This document shows positions 25,782 to 34,010 of a stretch of 64,000 nt of DNA, one piece after another. This DNA comes from Cupriavidus pauculus (GTDB lineage Bacteria > Pseudomonadota > Gammaproteobacteria > Burkholderiales > Burkholderiaceae). Every line of letters starts with the position of its first letter. Position 1 is the stretch's first letter. Where the stretch lies: assembly GCF_022179805.1 (NCBI RefSeq), contig NZ_BPUO01000005.1, forward strand, positions 248,001-312,000. The letters run 5' to 3'. The notes beneath the pieces are model-generated. The model saw only the letters and a program-made list of their open reading frames with translations. It was not told the origin of the DNA and searched no databases. Position numbers and translations under genes: made by a program.

Positions 25782-25885
25782 CAGCTTGCAAGGCAGGCCG
25801 GGACAGACCGCTGAAATTGCAGCACGAACCCATTGCCACGCGATCGACAACGAACCAGATCGCCCGGCATCGCAAGGAGAGCATC

Positions 25886-26455
25886 ATGAACGCCAAGACC
25901 ATCCTGACCGCCGCCGCCCTCGCAGCCGCTTTCGTAACGGGCGCAGCCCAAGCCTCGCAGCCGACCGGTGAAGCCTACGGTTATTCGTATCGTGTGAACG
26001 ACCAACGCAGCACCTTCACTGACGGCGCCCGCATCGGCAACCGTGACCCCTTTACCGACGGCGCCCGCATCGGCAACCGCGATGCCTTCACCGACGGTGC
26101 CCGCGTAACGAACCGTGATGGCCTGGTTGCCGGCATCGGTTCGCGTGATGTCTACACCGACGGTGCCCGCGTCACCAACCGCGACGGCCTGGTTGCCAGC
26201 ATCGGTTCGCGTGACGTCTACACCGACGGTGCCCGCATCACCAACCGCGACGGCTTTAGCGACGGTGCCCGCACCGCCGACCCGTACCTTGATGGCGCCC
26301 GCTTCGTAGCCGGCCTGGACACCAAGGGTGTTTCGGCAAGCCCGGGCCGCACTGTCGATCCGTACCTGGACGGCGCCCGTGGCAACGGTCCGCGCAACCC
26401 GTACTTTGACGGTGCCCGCTCGACCGACGTCTACACCGACGGCGCCCTGGCCTGA
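25886..26455 (+). CDS. Secreted tandem-repeat protein with ten [FY]xDGA[RL] motifs
   Basis: 189 aa. Residues 1-23 are a Sec signal peptide (cleavage after AAQA), and AAGGAGA lies five bases before the ATG. The mature part is almost wholly repeats: [FY]TDGAR[I/V][G/T]NRD units of 12 residues, two 22-residue units that insert a GLVAGIGSRDV-type segment, then looser YLDGAR and YFDGAR units. I count ten DGA motifs and no cysteine. I do not recognise the family. The periodic Asp/Arg and aromatic residues suggest a beta-solenoid-like or disordered metal- or surface-binding protein. TetR operators upstream suggest inducible expression. Confidence 0.8.
   Translation: MNAKTILTAAALAAAFVTGAAQASQPTGEAYGYSYRVNDQRSTFTDGARIGNRDPFTDGARIGNRDAFTDGARVTNRDGLVAGIGSRDVYTDGARVTNRDGLVASIGSRDVYTDGARITNRDGFSDGARTADPYLDGARFVAGLDTKGVSASPGRTVDPYLDGARGNGPRNPYFDGARSTDVYTDGALA
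26015..26452 (+). repeat. Tandem coding repeats (36-bp and 66-bp units)
   Basis: Units start at 26015, 26051 and 26087 with a 36-base period. A 66-base unit starting GGCCTGGTTGCC is duplicated at 26120 and 26186 with only a few differences, which indicates recent in-frame duplication. Periods are multiples of three, so copy number can change without losing the frame. Confidence 0.85.
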
Positions 26456-26500
26456 TCGGCCGATCGAAGAAGTTTCACCATGACCTGGTGATGAAGTAAT

Positions 26501-26537
26501 GCAGACGGCACCCCACAAGGGTGCCCGTCTGCTTTTT
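26501..26537 (+). terminator. Strong intrinsic terminator after the repeat-protein gene
   Basis: GCAGACGG-CACCC (26501-26513) pairs with GGGTG-C-CCGTCTGC (26519-26532) with one bulged C and a five-base loop, followed by TTTTT (26533-26537). Confidence 0.9.
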
Positions 26538-26551
26538 GCAGGCGAACTACC

Positions 26552-26653
26552 ATGAAAGCAGTGGGACACGATGCCCTGGTCCTGGGCGGATGGCTGGCGC
26601 TATGTGCCGCCAGTGGTGCAGCCATCACAGTGGTGGTGCAGGTACTGGCCTGA
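26552..26653 (+). CDS. Possible small membrane protein (33 aa)
   Basis: Too short for ordinary ORF calling. MKAVGHDALVLGGWLALCAA is followed by SGAAITVVVQVLA: one hydrophobic helix spanning most of the peptide. An AGG lies nine bases before the ATG. It sits between the terminator of the repeat-protein gene and the tetR promoter, so it would need its own promoter or readthrough. Translation is unproven. Confidence 0.3.
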   Translation: MKAVGHDALVLGGWLALCAASGAAITVVVQVLA

Positions 26654-26665
26654 TCCGCCGGAAGA

Positions 26666-26712
26666 TTGACTCCGGGAAAATCCCGGTTGAGTATCTATCT
26701 TCGTGTAGATAA
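26666..26712 (+). promoter_or_regulatory. tetR promoter with operator 3
   Basis: TTGACT (26666-26671) is a good -35 box; GAGTAT (26689-26694) lies 17 bases on. Between them is a perfect palindrome CCGGGA-AAA-TCCCGG (26672-26686). Operator 3, CTATCTT-CGTG-TAGATAA (26695-26712), overlaps the start region and ends nine bases before the tetR ATG, the usual place for autorepression. Confidence 0.65.
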
Positions 26713-26721
26713 AGTGCAGCC

Positions 26722-27336
26722 ATGAAAACGCAACCCGTCCGCGAGCAACTGCTCGAACATACGCTGGTCTTGATCCGCAGCCGTGGCGCCAATGGGTTCA
26801 GCTATCGCGACCTGGCCGAGCTGGTGGGGGTCAAGACGTCAAGCATCCACTATTACTTCCCGGCCAAGGACGATCTGGTCCTGGAAGCGGTGCAGGAGTA
26901 CAGCCGGCGCATTTCCGCGCGGCTGGCTGGCATCGACGACAGCCTGCCGGTGCTGGAACAGGCCAAGCTGTACCTGGACCCGCTGCGCCAGACCTGCGGC
27001 TCGGGGCAGATCTGCCTGGCCGGCATGTTGTCCACCGAGATCCTGAGCCTGCCGGAGTCGGTGCACCATGTGCTCAAGGATTTCTACCGGATCAACGAGG
27101 CGTGGCTGACCAAGCTGCTGGAACGTGGCCAGCGCGAGCGTGAAACGCCGTACCCGGTGCCACCGGCGATGCTGGCGCAGGTGATCTACGGATCGCTGCA
27201 AAGCGGCCTGATCGCGGCGCGGCTGTTCGGCACCCATGAACGGCTGGACGCAGCGGCCGAGACACTGCTTGGCGCACTGTGCAACCAGCGCGCCAAGGCG
27301 CTGATGGACTCGCAAGTTACCTGCGGATCGCTGTAA
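26722..27336 (+). CDS. TetR-family repressor, probable regulator of the repeat-protein gene
   Basis: 204 aa with the helix-turn-helix at about residues 25-47 (FSYRDLAELVGVKTSSIHYY) and an all-helical ligand domain. C92 and C98 (TCGSGQICLAG) lie at the start of that domain. The pattern resembles the AcuR/YxaF-like TetR group that often senses small electrophiles, though this is inference. Three copies of one inverted repeat nearby, one directly upstream of this gene, make it the likely binding protein. An intrinsic terminator follows. Confidence 0.85.
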   Translation: MKTQPVREQLLEHTLVLIRSRGANGFSYRDLAELVGVKTSSIHYYFPAKDDLVLEAVQEYSRRISARLAGIDDSLPVLEQAKLYLDPLRQTCGSGQICLAGMLSTEILSLPESVHHVLKDFYRINEAWLTKLLERGQRERETPYPVPPAMLAQVIYGSLQSGLIAARLFGTHERLDAAAETLLGALCNQRAKALMDSQVTCGSL

Positions 27337-27357
27337 CACCAGCCCGCAACGCACGAC

Positions 27358-27393
27358 AAACCGCCCGATGGCCCTGCCACCGGGCGGTTTTTT
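27358..27393. terminator. Intrinsic terminator between tetR and the convergent hydrolase gene
   Basis: AAACCGCCCG (27358-27367) pairs perfectly with CGGGCGGTTT (27381-27390), followed by further T residues on the plus strand. It sits exactly at the convergent gene ends, so it probably serves both strands, although only the plus strand has a good U-tract. Confidence 0.85.
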
Positions 27394-28141
27394 ATTGGCC
27401 GGGCGCCGACGCACCCACCGTTTCGCAGAGCCATTGCGGGTCGTCGTGCGGCAGGTCGTGGCCGGCCCAGGGGTGGCGTGCATGTTCGGCGCTCCACGCG
27501 GTGGCCAGCCGGATCGAGCACGATGGGTTGACCAGCCGGTCGGCGTCGGACGACACGATCAAGGTGGGGCAGGCCGGCGCCGCTGACCCCGCGGAGAAGC
27601 GCGCCGCCGCTAGCAGTTGCTGCCAGGCCGCGTAGCGCGACACCGGTGCGCTCTGGCCGATCTCGACCCAGCGCGCCAGGTCGGCGTCGCGCGTGTCCAG
27701 CCGCTCGCAGGTCAACCGGTGAATGGTGCGCTCGCAGCGTGCGCGGTCGTGCCAGTGTTGCGCCATACCCAGCAGCGCGGCCCAGTTGCGCGGCCGCAGC
27801 CGCTCCGTGGCGCGGCTGAACGGCCGCATGCTCGTATTGACCAGCACCAGGCCGCCCACTTCGGCGGGCCAGGCCTCGGCCCAGTCGGTGGCTACCATCG
27901 CGCCCAGCGACATCGCCAGGATGCGCCAGGGGCCGTTGCGGTTCGATGCGTGGGCGGCGGCGCGCACGGCTTCGGTCATGCCCCGGATGGTGCCGGGAAT
28001 TGGCTGGTGGCGTGCATTGCCGTTGCCCGGCAGGTCGATCATCAGCGGCGGGGGCAGGCCATGGGCCGTCCAGCGGCTCGGCAGGTCGCCCCAGTGGCGC
28101 GACTCGCGCGTCAGGCCGCGCAGGAAGATCCAGCCGCTCAT
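27392..28141 (-). CDS. Alpha/beta hydrolase, translationally coupled to the M14 peptidase
   Basis: 249 aa with nucleophile S78 in LAMSLGA, DLPGNG (36-41) in the oxyanion region, a late aspartate in SSDADRLV and H in WAGHDLPHDDP. Similar to BioH/haloperoxidase-like hydrolases. No signal peptide. The start ATG at 28141 overlaps the stop of the M14 peptidase (ATGA, 28138-28141), so the two are made together and may act on one substrate in turn. The specific reaction is unknown. Confidence 0.75.
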   Translation of the reverse strand: MSGWIFLRGLTRESRHWGDLPSRWTAHGLPPPLMIDLPGNGNARHQPIPGTIRGMTEAVRAAAHASNRNGPWRILAMSLGAMVATDWAEAWPAEVGGLVLVNTSMRPFSRATERLRPRNWAALLGMAQHWHDRARCERTIHRLTCERLDTRDADLARWVEIGQSAPVSRYAAWQQLLAAARFSAGSAAPACPTLIVSSDADRLVNPSCSIRLATAWSAEHARHPWAGHDLPHDDPQWLCETVGASAPGQ

Positions 28142-29169
28142 GGCACGGGCTTGCCATTGCGCCAGTGCGCGCTGGCCTGCTCCAGCAGATGCTGGCGGTG
28201 CGCGCCTTGCGGCAGCCAGCGCTCCGGCGCCACTGCCACGCGGCCCAGGAAGTCGAACAGGCTCACATGCCGGCGCAGCACGCGCGCGGTGCGATGGGCC
28301 TTGATCGGATTGAAGATGCCTGCGCGCGAGAAAAGCTGGCGCGGATTCTTCTTGATCCAGAGCCACGAGCCCAGTTCCAGCGTCATCGGCAGGAACAGGC
28401 AGGCCGGCGGCGTGCGGTCGTAGGCGTAGTCCCACAGGTCGCCATGCAGCAGGTACTGGTGGCTTTGCGGCTCGAATGCGTAGCCGTGGTGCGGATGGGC
28501 CTGTTCGAACATGGTCTTGAGCAGATACATCTCCGGCAGGTGCGGCATCGGCGTGTGCGTGCGCGCATACGGAAACCAGATGCTGTCGCGCCAGCCGTAG
28601 CCCGAATGGCAATCCACGGCAAAGCTCAGCGGGCGCGGCAGCAGCTCGGACTCCACCACGCGCAGCAACGCCATGCTTTCCGCCTCCATCGGCGCGTCCG
28701 CCCGGCCCCGGTACCAGGGCAGCCAAGCGCCAATACGCTGGCCGCCGGCCAGAAACGGCACCCTGGCATCGGCATTCTGCGGCGCATTGCGCATCAGGTC
28801 CACCCCGTTCGGATTGGCACGCGTGGCCACGTACATGCCGCCCGGGTTGACGATCGGCATGAACACCAGCCGCACCGTTTCCAGTTGCCGATGCAGCAAT
28901 TCGTCCCAGCTCAGCCGGCACAGCAGCGACCGCATGTAATCCAGCACAAGCTGCGTGCCGATGCGCTCCAGGCCGTGGATGCCGCCGAAGATGCCGATGG
29001 CCGGCGCGTCGGGAGAACGCGTACCCAGGCTGGCCACGTGCACGTCGAACGTGTGGCCCAGCGCATCAACGTGGCATGCGGTGCGGGTCTCGAACCACGG
29101 GGCTCCCAGTTCCAGCAGCGTCAGCAGCTGGTCGTACTCTGGAAAGCTAGAGGAGACCGGAACGGTCAT
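28138..29169 (-). CDS. M14-family zinc carboxypeptidase-like protein
   Basis: 343 aa. Zinc ligands H65, E68 (GGIHGLER) and H188 (DCHSGYG) and the catalytic E265 (TLELGSW) follow the carboxypeptidase A pattern; NPGGMYVATRANPNGVDLMR supplies the substrate-binding Asn/Arg. No signal peptide is seen, so it should act in the cytoplasm on a peptide or amide, as in the succinylglutamate desuccinylase or MpaA-like groups. First gene of a two-gene operon with the hydrolase. Confidence 0.8.
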   Translation of the reverse strand: MTVPVSSSFPEYDQLLTLLELGAPWFETRTACHVDALGHTFDVHVASLGTRSPDAPAIGIFGGIHGLERIGTQLVLDYMRSLLCRLSWDELLHRQLETVRLVFMPIVNPGGMYVATRANPNGVDLMRNAPQNADARVPFLAGGQRIGAWLPWYRGRADAPMEAESMALLRVVESELLPRPLSFAVDCHSGYGWRDSIWFPYARTHTPMPHLPEMYLLKTMFEQAHPHHGYAFEPQSHQYLLHGDLWDYAYDRTPPACLFLPMTLELGSWLWIKKNPRQLFSRAGIFNPIKAHRTARVLRRHVSLFDFLGRVAVAPERWLPQGAHRQHLLEQASAHWRNGKPVP

Positions 29170-29190
29170 TGGCGGGGGCGTGGGGGCGGG

Positions 29191-30123
29191 TCAGTTCAAT
29201 ATAGGCGCTGGCGGCGGCGCCTCGCAACGCTGGGCGCCGATGCCAACGGGCGGCACCAGACATTCCAGCAGCGCGCCCACCAGCCGCGTGTGGCGGCGCC
29301 CGGCCAGGCAGTACAGGTATTCGTGGATGACCGGTGCCTGGCTGGCAAACGGCACCACCACCAGCGCCGGATCGCGCGGCACCTCGCCCTCGGGCATCAC
29401 GCTGGCGCCGAGGTTGTGGCGAATCGCCTCGCAGATGGCCTCGCGGCTGCCGATCACGGTATGCGACGGCATGTCCGCGCCGGCCGCCCGCAACGACGCC
29501 TCGGTGGCCTCGCGCGTCATCGACCCCTGTTCGCGCACCAGCAGGTGGCAGGCCGACAGCTCGGCCACCTCCACCCGCGGCCGGCGCGCCAGCGGATGCA
29601 CGGGATGCACCACCAGCACCATCGGGTCGGCGGCCAGCGTCACGCGGTGCAGGCGGTCGTCGTCCAGCGCATGCGACGACACCGCTGCGTCGATGCGGTA
29701 CTCGTACAGCGCGTCGATCATCTGCTTGGAATTGCCAATCTCGATGCTGATCTCGATGGCCGGATAGCGCTGCCGGAACGCCGCCACGCTGCGCAGGATG
29801 TAGTAGGGGCCAGTGGCGCCGATCCGCAGGTTGCCAAAGCGCAGGTTGCCCGCGTTGCGCAGCAGGAAATCGGCATTGCTCTCCTGCTGCATGATTTGCT
29901 CGGCCAGCGGCATCAACGCCACGCCCACGTCGCTCAGGTCCACCCGGCTGGCGCGGCGGTGGAACAGTTCCACGCCGTACAGCTCCTCCAGCTGGCGGAT
30001 GCGGCCGGTCACCGTGGGCTGGCTCACGCGTAGCTGGCGCGCGGCCGTGGTGATGCTGCCCTGTCGTGCCACCTCGTAGAAGGTCATCAGCAGATCGCCA
30101 AGCATTGGGGTTCCGGGACTCAT
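29191..30123 (-). CDS. LysR-family transcriptional regulator
   Basis: 310 aa. Helix-turn-helix at about 21-45 (GSITTAARQLRVSQPTVTGR), then a substrate-binding domain with the typical NLRIGATGPYYILRSVAAF region. It lies 21 bases upstream of the M14 gene on the same strand and is divergent from the M20 carboxypeptidase gene (30290), so it could control either. The 30124-30289 gap holds the divergent promoters; I saw no perfect inverted repeat there. Confidence 0.85.
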   Translation of the reverse strand: MSPGTPMLGDLLMTFYEVARQGSITTAARQLRVSQPTVTGRIRQLEELYGVELFHRRASRVDLSDVGVALMPLAEQIMQQESNADFLLRNAGNLRFGNLRIGATGPYYILRSVAAFRQRYPAIEISIEIGNSKQMIDALYEYRIDAAVSSHALDDDRLHRVTLAADPMVLVVHPVHPLARRPRVEVAELSACHLLVREQGSMTREATEASLRAAGADMPSHTVIGSREAICEAIRHNLGASVMPEGEVPRDPALVVVPFASQAPVIHEYLYCLAGRRHTRLVGALLECLVPPVGIGAQRCEAPPPAPILN

Positions 30124-30289
30124 GCAATAGCGGCGGACTATAAGGCGGAATTGTGACAGCGTGACGAATCCATGCGCACCGTCAATCCGTGCCGGAGAGC
30201 GGCTGGCAATAATGCCGCCTCACGGTGCGGAAGACTTCAAGAACAGCACCGACGCCGAGGGGGATTCATTCATTCAGGAGTACAACACG

Positions 30290-31553
30290 ATGCACAAGAG
30301 GTTACTCGGTGCGGTGGCTATCGCCGCCGCCATGGCGGTGTCTTACGGCTGTTCGGACAGCGCCGCATCGCCACCCACCTACGACAGCGCGCTCGATACC
30401 GCGTCCCGGGCCGAACAGGCCGCCACGCTGCAAACGCTTGAGGCGCTGGTCAATATCGAAACGGGGCCCAACGACGCCGTCGGCATGAAGGAGATGGGCG
30501 ATTACCTGGTTCCGGGGCGCCTCGGAGATCTCGGTGCCACCGTGACGCGCCACGCCGCCGCCGCAGGCGGCGTGGGCGAGAACATCGTCGGCACGTTCCA
30601 GGGCACCGGCGGCGCGAAGATCCTGCTGATGGCGCATATGGATACCGTGTATCCGCGCGGATCGCTGGCCCGGGCGCCATTCCAGATCGACGGCAACCGC
30701 GCCTACGGGGCGGGTATTGCCGACGACAAGGCTGGCATCGCCGTCATCCTGCATGCGCTGGCCATGCTGAACGCGCGGGGCTTCCGGCAGTACGGCCACG
30801 ATCACCGTGATGTTCAACACGGACGAGGAGATCGGGTCGTTCGGCTCGCGCGACCTGATCCAGCAGTTGTCGGCGTCGCATGACTACGTGTTGTCCCATG
30901 AGCCCGCCGTCGACGGTTCGGAAAGCTTTGGCATGGCGACTTCCGGCATTGCCCATGCGGAAGTCACGGTCAAGGGCGTGGCATCGCACGCGGGGGTGGC
31001 GCCCGAACTGGGCGTTAATGCGCTGACCGAGGCGGCCGACCTGATCCTGCGCACGCAGGATATCGACGACAAGGGCCGCGAGATCCGCTTCAACTGGACG
31101 CTGGCATCGGCGGGGTCGGCATCGAACGCGATTCCGGACGTGGCCAAGCTGACGGCCGACATGCGCTACGGCCGCAATGACGACTACGACGCCATCGTCG
31201 CCATGCTCGCCGAGCGTGCACAGCGCAAGCGGCTTCAAGGGTCCCAGATCGACATCGACATGAAGCGCGGGCGTCCGGCGTTCAACGCGAGCACCAAGGG
31301 CCAGGCGCTGGCAGCCAAGGGCCGGGCCATCTACGAGGAGGTGGGCGGCAAGATCTCCATCGCCAGCACGCGCACCGGCGGCGGCAGCGACGCGGCCTAT
31401 GCGGCGCTGACGGGCAAGCCCGTGCTGGAGGGGATGGGCCTGCCCGGCTTCAACTACCACACGAACGCTGACGAATACGTGCTGGTCGATGCCATTCCGC
31501 GCCGCTTGTACCTGGAGACGCGCATGATCATGGATCTGGCGCAGGGCAGGTAA
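30290..31553 (+). pseudogene. M20 glutamate carboxypeptidase-like lipoprotein, frameshifted
   Basis: Two frames together encode a full-length M20A (carboxypeptidase G2 type) enzyme. The first part (30290 on) has a lipoprotein-like signal ending YGC21 and the zinc ligands HMD and ADD; the second, readable from 30807, has NTDEEIGS, the LSHEP acid and NYHTNADE. The break is at 30791-30800, where TACGGCCACGATC reads as if one C were extra (30796-30797); deleting it restores QYGTITVMFNTDEE. All catalytic residues are intact, so this is a recent mutation, phase variation or a sequencing error. CAGGAG precedes the start. The function would be removal of C-terminal glutamate, as from folates. Confidence 0.8.
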
Positions 31554-31564
31554 GCGGTTCTTGC

Positions 31565-31592
31565 ACGCTCTCCGGCTGGCGCCGGAGAGCGT
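31565..31592. terminator. Bidirectional hairpin between convergent genes
   Basis: ACGCTCTCCGG (31565-31575) and CCGGAGAGCGT (31582-31592) form an 11-base perfect stem with a six-base loop between the M20 and phospholipase C gene ends. The T-tract is weak on both sides. Confidence 0.65.
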
Positions 31593-31619
31593 TTGCGGCA
31601 GGGGCATCAGCCACCCAGA

Positions 31620-33764
31620 TCAGCCACCCATTTCCGGATCGGACGTGGTGTGGGTACCGTTCTCGAGCCGGCCGGCAAAGCGGCGGCTGAACCCGCCCTG
31701 TGGCGTGGTCACCGAAAAGTCGTACCAGTTGGCCTGGATGCCCACGGGGTAGTGCTGGTCCAGTTCCTTGCCGGCGGGCACTTCGAACGTCCACGGGCCG
31801 TCCTTGCGGTAGGCATTGGGCTTGACCGTGAACGTGCACGACGTGCTGCCGCGATTGATCAGCGTGAGCCAGACCTGGGCCCCGGCTTCGTCATAGCAGA
31901 CGCGGATTTCGGGTGCGGCGCCGCCGCCGGCGGACTTCTGCGCCGTGATGTCGCCCACGAACGCGCGGTGGTAGCCGTTCGGACCCAGCACCCAGAAGTT
32001 GTAGCGTCCGCCGTTGCCGCTCACATCGATCTTGGCGTCGTAGGACTTGCCGGCTTCGATCGCGTAGCGACGCGGCACATCGCCCAGGTGCAGGCGGTCA
32101 TAGACATGGAACACGGCGGCCTGCTGGCCATCGTTCTTGAAACGCAGCCAGAAGGTGTTGGTGGCCGGCTCTTCCAGTCCGCTGGTGTGCAGCGAATAGG
32201 GCAGGGCGCGCGACGGCCGCGTGCCGCCCAGTTGCTTGGGCATGGTCTGGGCGGTCACGGTGGGCGTGGGGACCTGCGCCTTGGCTTCCTGCGCGGTGCG
32301 GTCGGCGTCGGCGCCGGTCTTGGTCAGCGGCGTGATGCCCAGCGCGGCGTTGCCATTGGGATTGATGAAGTCGAATGCCGACATCAGGTCGCCCATGACG
32401 GCGCGGCGGTACTCGCTGATGTTGGTCTCGGCCACGCCAAAGCGCTGTTCCAGGAAGCGCAGCACCGACGTGTGGTCGAACACCTGCGAGTTGACCCAGC
32501 CGCCTCGGCTCCACGGCGACACCACGTACATCGGCACGCGCGGGCCGGGGCCGAACGGGGTCTTGTCGACGCTGTAGTACTCGGTGGACGCATCCATCGA
32601 CGTGTAGCCGACGGGCTTGCCCGACGCGTCAAGCGCCGGTGCGCACGGGGGCGGCACGTGGTCGTAGAAGCCGTCGTTCTCGTCGAAATTGATCAGCAGG
32701 ACAGTGCGGCTCCAGATGTCGGGATTGGCCGTCAGCGCGTCGAGCACCTGCTGGGTGTACCAGGCGCCTTGCACCGGGCTCGACGGTCCGGGGTGCTCCG
32801 AATACGTGGCCGGTGCGACGATCCAGGAGACCTGGGGCAGCGTGCCGGCCGCGATATCGTCGCGCAGCGACTGCAGGAAGCCGCCATCGGGCATGGTGTT
32901 GCCGATGCCCTTGAACAGCGGATTGGTCGTGTCGTCGGCCGGCGTGTAGGCCGGGTACGGCGAACCGTTGGCGGCGTTGCCACGCGCGGTGTTGGCGGCG
33001 CGGTATTGCTGGAAGCCGGCCAGCGGGTTGTCGGTGAAGTTGTCCGGCATGTTCTGGTAGACCTTCCAGGTCACGCCGGCGGTCTGCAGGCGTTCCGGAT
33101 AGGTCGTCCAGGTGTAGTTGATGGCCGTGGCGTCCAGCGAATCGCCGCGGTTGTCGATGACCGGGCCGCCGTGGGTGCCGAACGGATCGTTGGTGCCGGT
33201 CCAGTGGAACAGGCGGTTGGTGTTGGTGCCGCCATGGAAGCTGCAGTGGTAGGCATCGCACAACGTGAAGGCATCGGCCAGCGCGTACTGGAACGTCAGT
33301 TCCTGCTTGGTGTAGTAGCCCATCGACTGCAGCTGCTTCGACGTCGGCCACGCGCTCATGCGGCCCAGGTCCCACGCGGCCTGCGCGTCGGGCTGGCTGT
33401 GCGGGGTGCCGTTGACGCGCTGCGCGTTGCCGGCGGTCTGGTCCAGGTGGTACGGCAGCACGATGCGCTTGTTGTTGCCGTTGGCGTAGGTCTGCTCGAA
33501 GACGTTGCGGCCGCCGGCCACCGGAATCGGAAAACGGTCGCCAAAGCCGCGCACGCCGTTCATGGTGCCGAAGTAGTTGTCGAACGAGCGGTTCTCCTGC
33601 ATCAGGATCACCACGTATTCCACGTCGCGGATGGACTTGGTCGCGTTATTGGCCGGAATGGCCAGCGCGCGGCGGATGGCCGGCGGAAAGGCGGAGAGGG
33701 CGGCGGTGGCGGCGGCGCTGCCACCGGCCATTTTGAGGAAATTGCGTCGGCTGCTGGAAGTCAT
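31620..33764 (-). CDS. plcN: Phospholipase C, Tat-exported (non-haemolytic PlcN type)
   Basis: 714 aa bacterial phospholipase C/acid-phosphatase-superfamily enzyme that cleaves phosphatidylcholine or -ethanolamine outside the cytoplasm. A twin-arginine signal SRRNFLKMAGG begins at residue 5, so the ATG at 33764 is the start. Catalytic-domain marks are VVILMQENRSFDNYFGTMNG, DAYHCSFHGGTNTNRLFHWTG, LINFDENDGFYDHVPPP and the late HTSVLRFLEQRFG. Two C-terminal PLC-type beta domains follow (about 500-714). A small lipoprotein gene lies 63 bases upstream on the same strand. Phosphate control is common in this family, but I did not find a Pho box. Confidence 0.88.
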   Translation of the reverse strand: MTSSSRRNFLKMAGGSAAATAALSAFPPAIRRALAIPANNATKSIRDVEYVVILMQENRSFDNYFGTMNGVRGFGDRFPIPVAGGRNVFEQTYANGNNKRIVLPYHLDQTAGNAQRVNGTPHSQPDAQAAWDLGRMSAWPTSKQLQSMGYYTKQELTFQYALADAFTLCDAYHCSFHGGTNTNRLFHWTGTNDPFGTHGGPVIDNRGDSLDATAINYTWTTYPERLQTAGVTWKVYQNMPDNFTDNPLAGFQQYRAANTARGNAANGSPYPAYTPADDTTNPLFKGIGNTMPDGGFLQSLRDDIAAGTLPQVSWIVAPATYSEHPGPSSPVQGAWYTQQVLDALTANPDIWSRTVLLINFDENDGFYDHVPPPCAPALDASGKPVGYTSMDASTEYYSVDKTPFGPGPRVPMYVVSPWSRGGWVNSQVFDHTSVLRFLEQRFGVAETNISEYRRAVMGDLMSAFDFINPNGNAALGITPLTKTGADADRTAQEAKAQVPTPTVTAQTMPKQLGGTRPSRALPYSLHTSGLEEPATNTFWLRFKNDGQQAAVFHVYDRLHLGDVPRRYAIEAGKSYDAKIDVSGNGGRYNFWVLGPNGYHRAFVGDITAQKSAGGGAAPEIRVCYDEAGAQVWLTLINRGSTSCTFTVKPNAYRKDGPWTFEVPAGKELDQHYPVGIQANWYDFSVTTPQGGFSRRFAGRLENGTHTTSDPEMGG

Positions 33765-33827
33765 GTCGGGTTGCCTGAAGTTCGGATGCGCGGATCTATG
33801 GATTGGCGATGGAGCGTGACGCGGCAA

Positions 33828-34010
33828 TCAGGGCGCGCACTTCATTTGCGGCTTCACCTCGGGCGTGCCGGTGCTCGGCGTGCCCGGGTTGTTCGGCGGC
33901 GTGTTGTTGTCGCTGTCGCCGCCGCAGGCGGTCAGGGCCGTGCAGAGCAGCAGGGCGGCCAGCGCGCCCAGCGGGCGCCGCCAGGCAACGGTTCGGATGG
34001 CTTCGGTCAT
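33828..34010 (-). CDS. Small lipoprotein (60 aa) upstream of plcN
   Basis: Signal peptide with a clear lipobox, LTAC at residues 26-29 approximately, then a Gly/Asn/Pro/Thr-rich mature tail ending KPQMKCAP. The start ATG at 34010 precedes RRPLGALAALLLC. It is likely co-transcribed with plcN and may help its secretion or simply share its regulation. Too short for family assignment. Confidence 0.6.
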   Translation of the reverse strand: MTEAIRTVAWRRPLGALAALLLCTALTACGGDSDNNTPPNNPGTPSTGTPEVKPQMKCAP

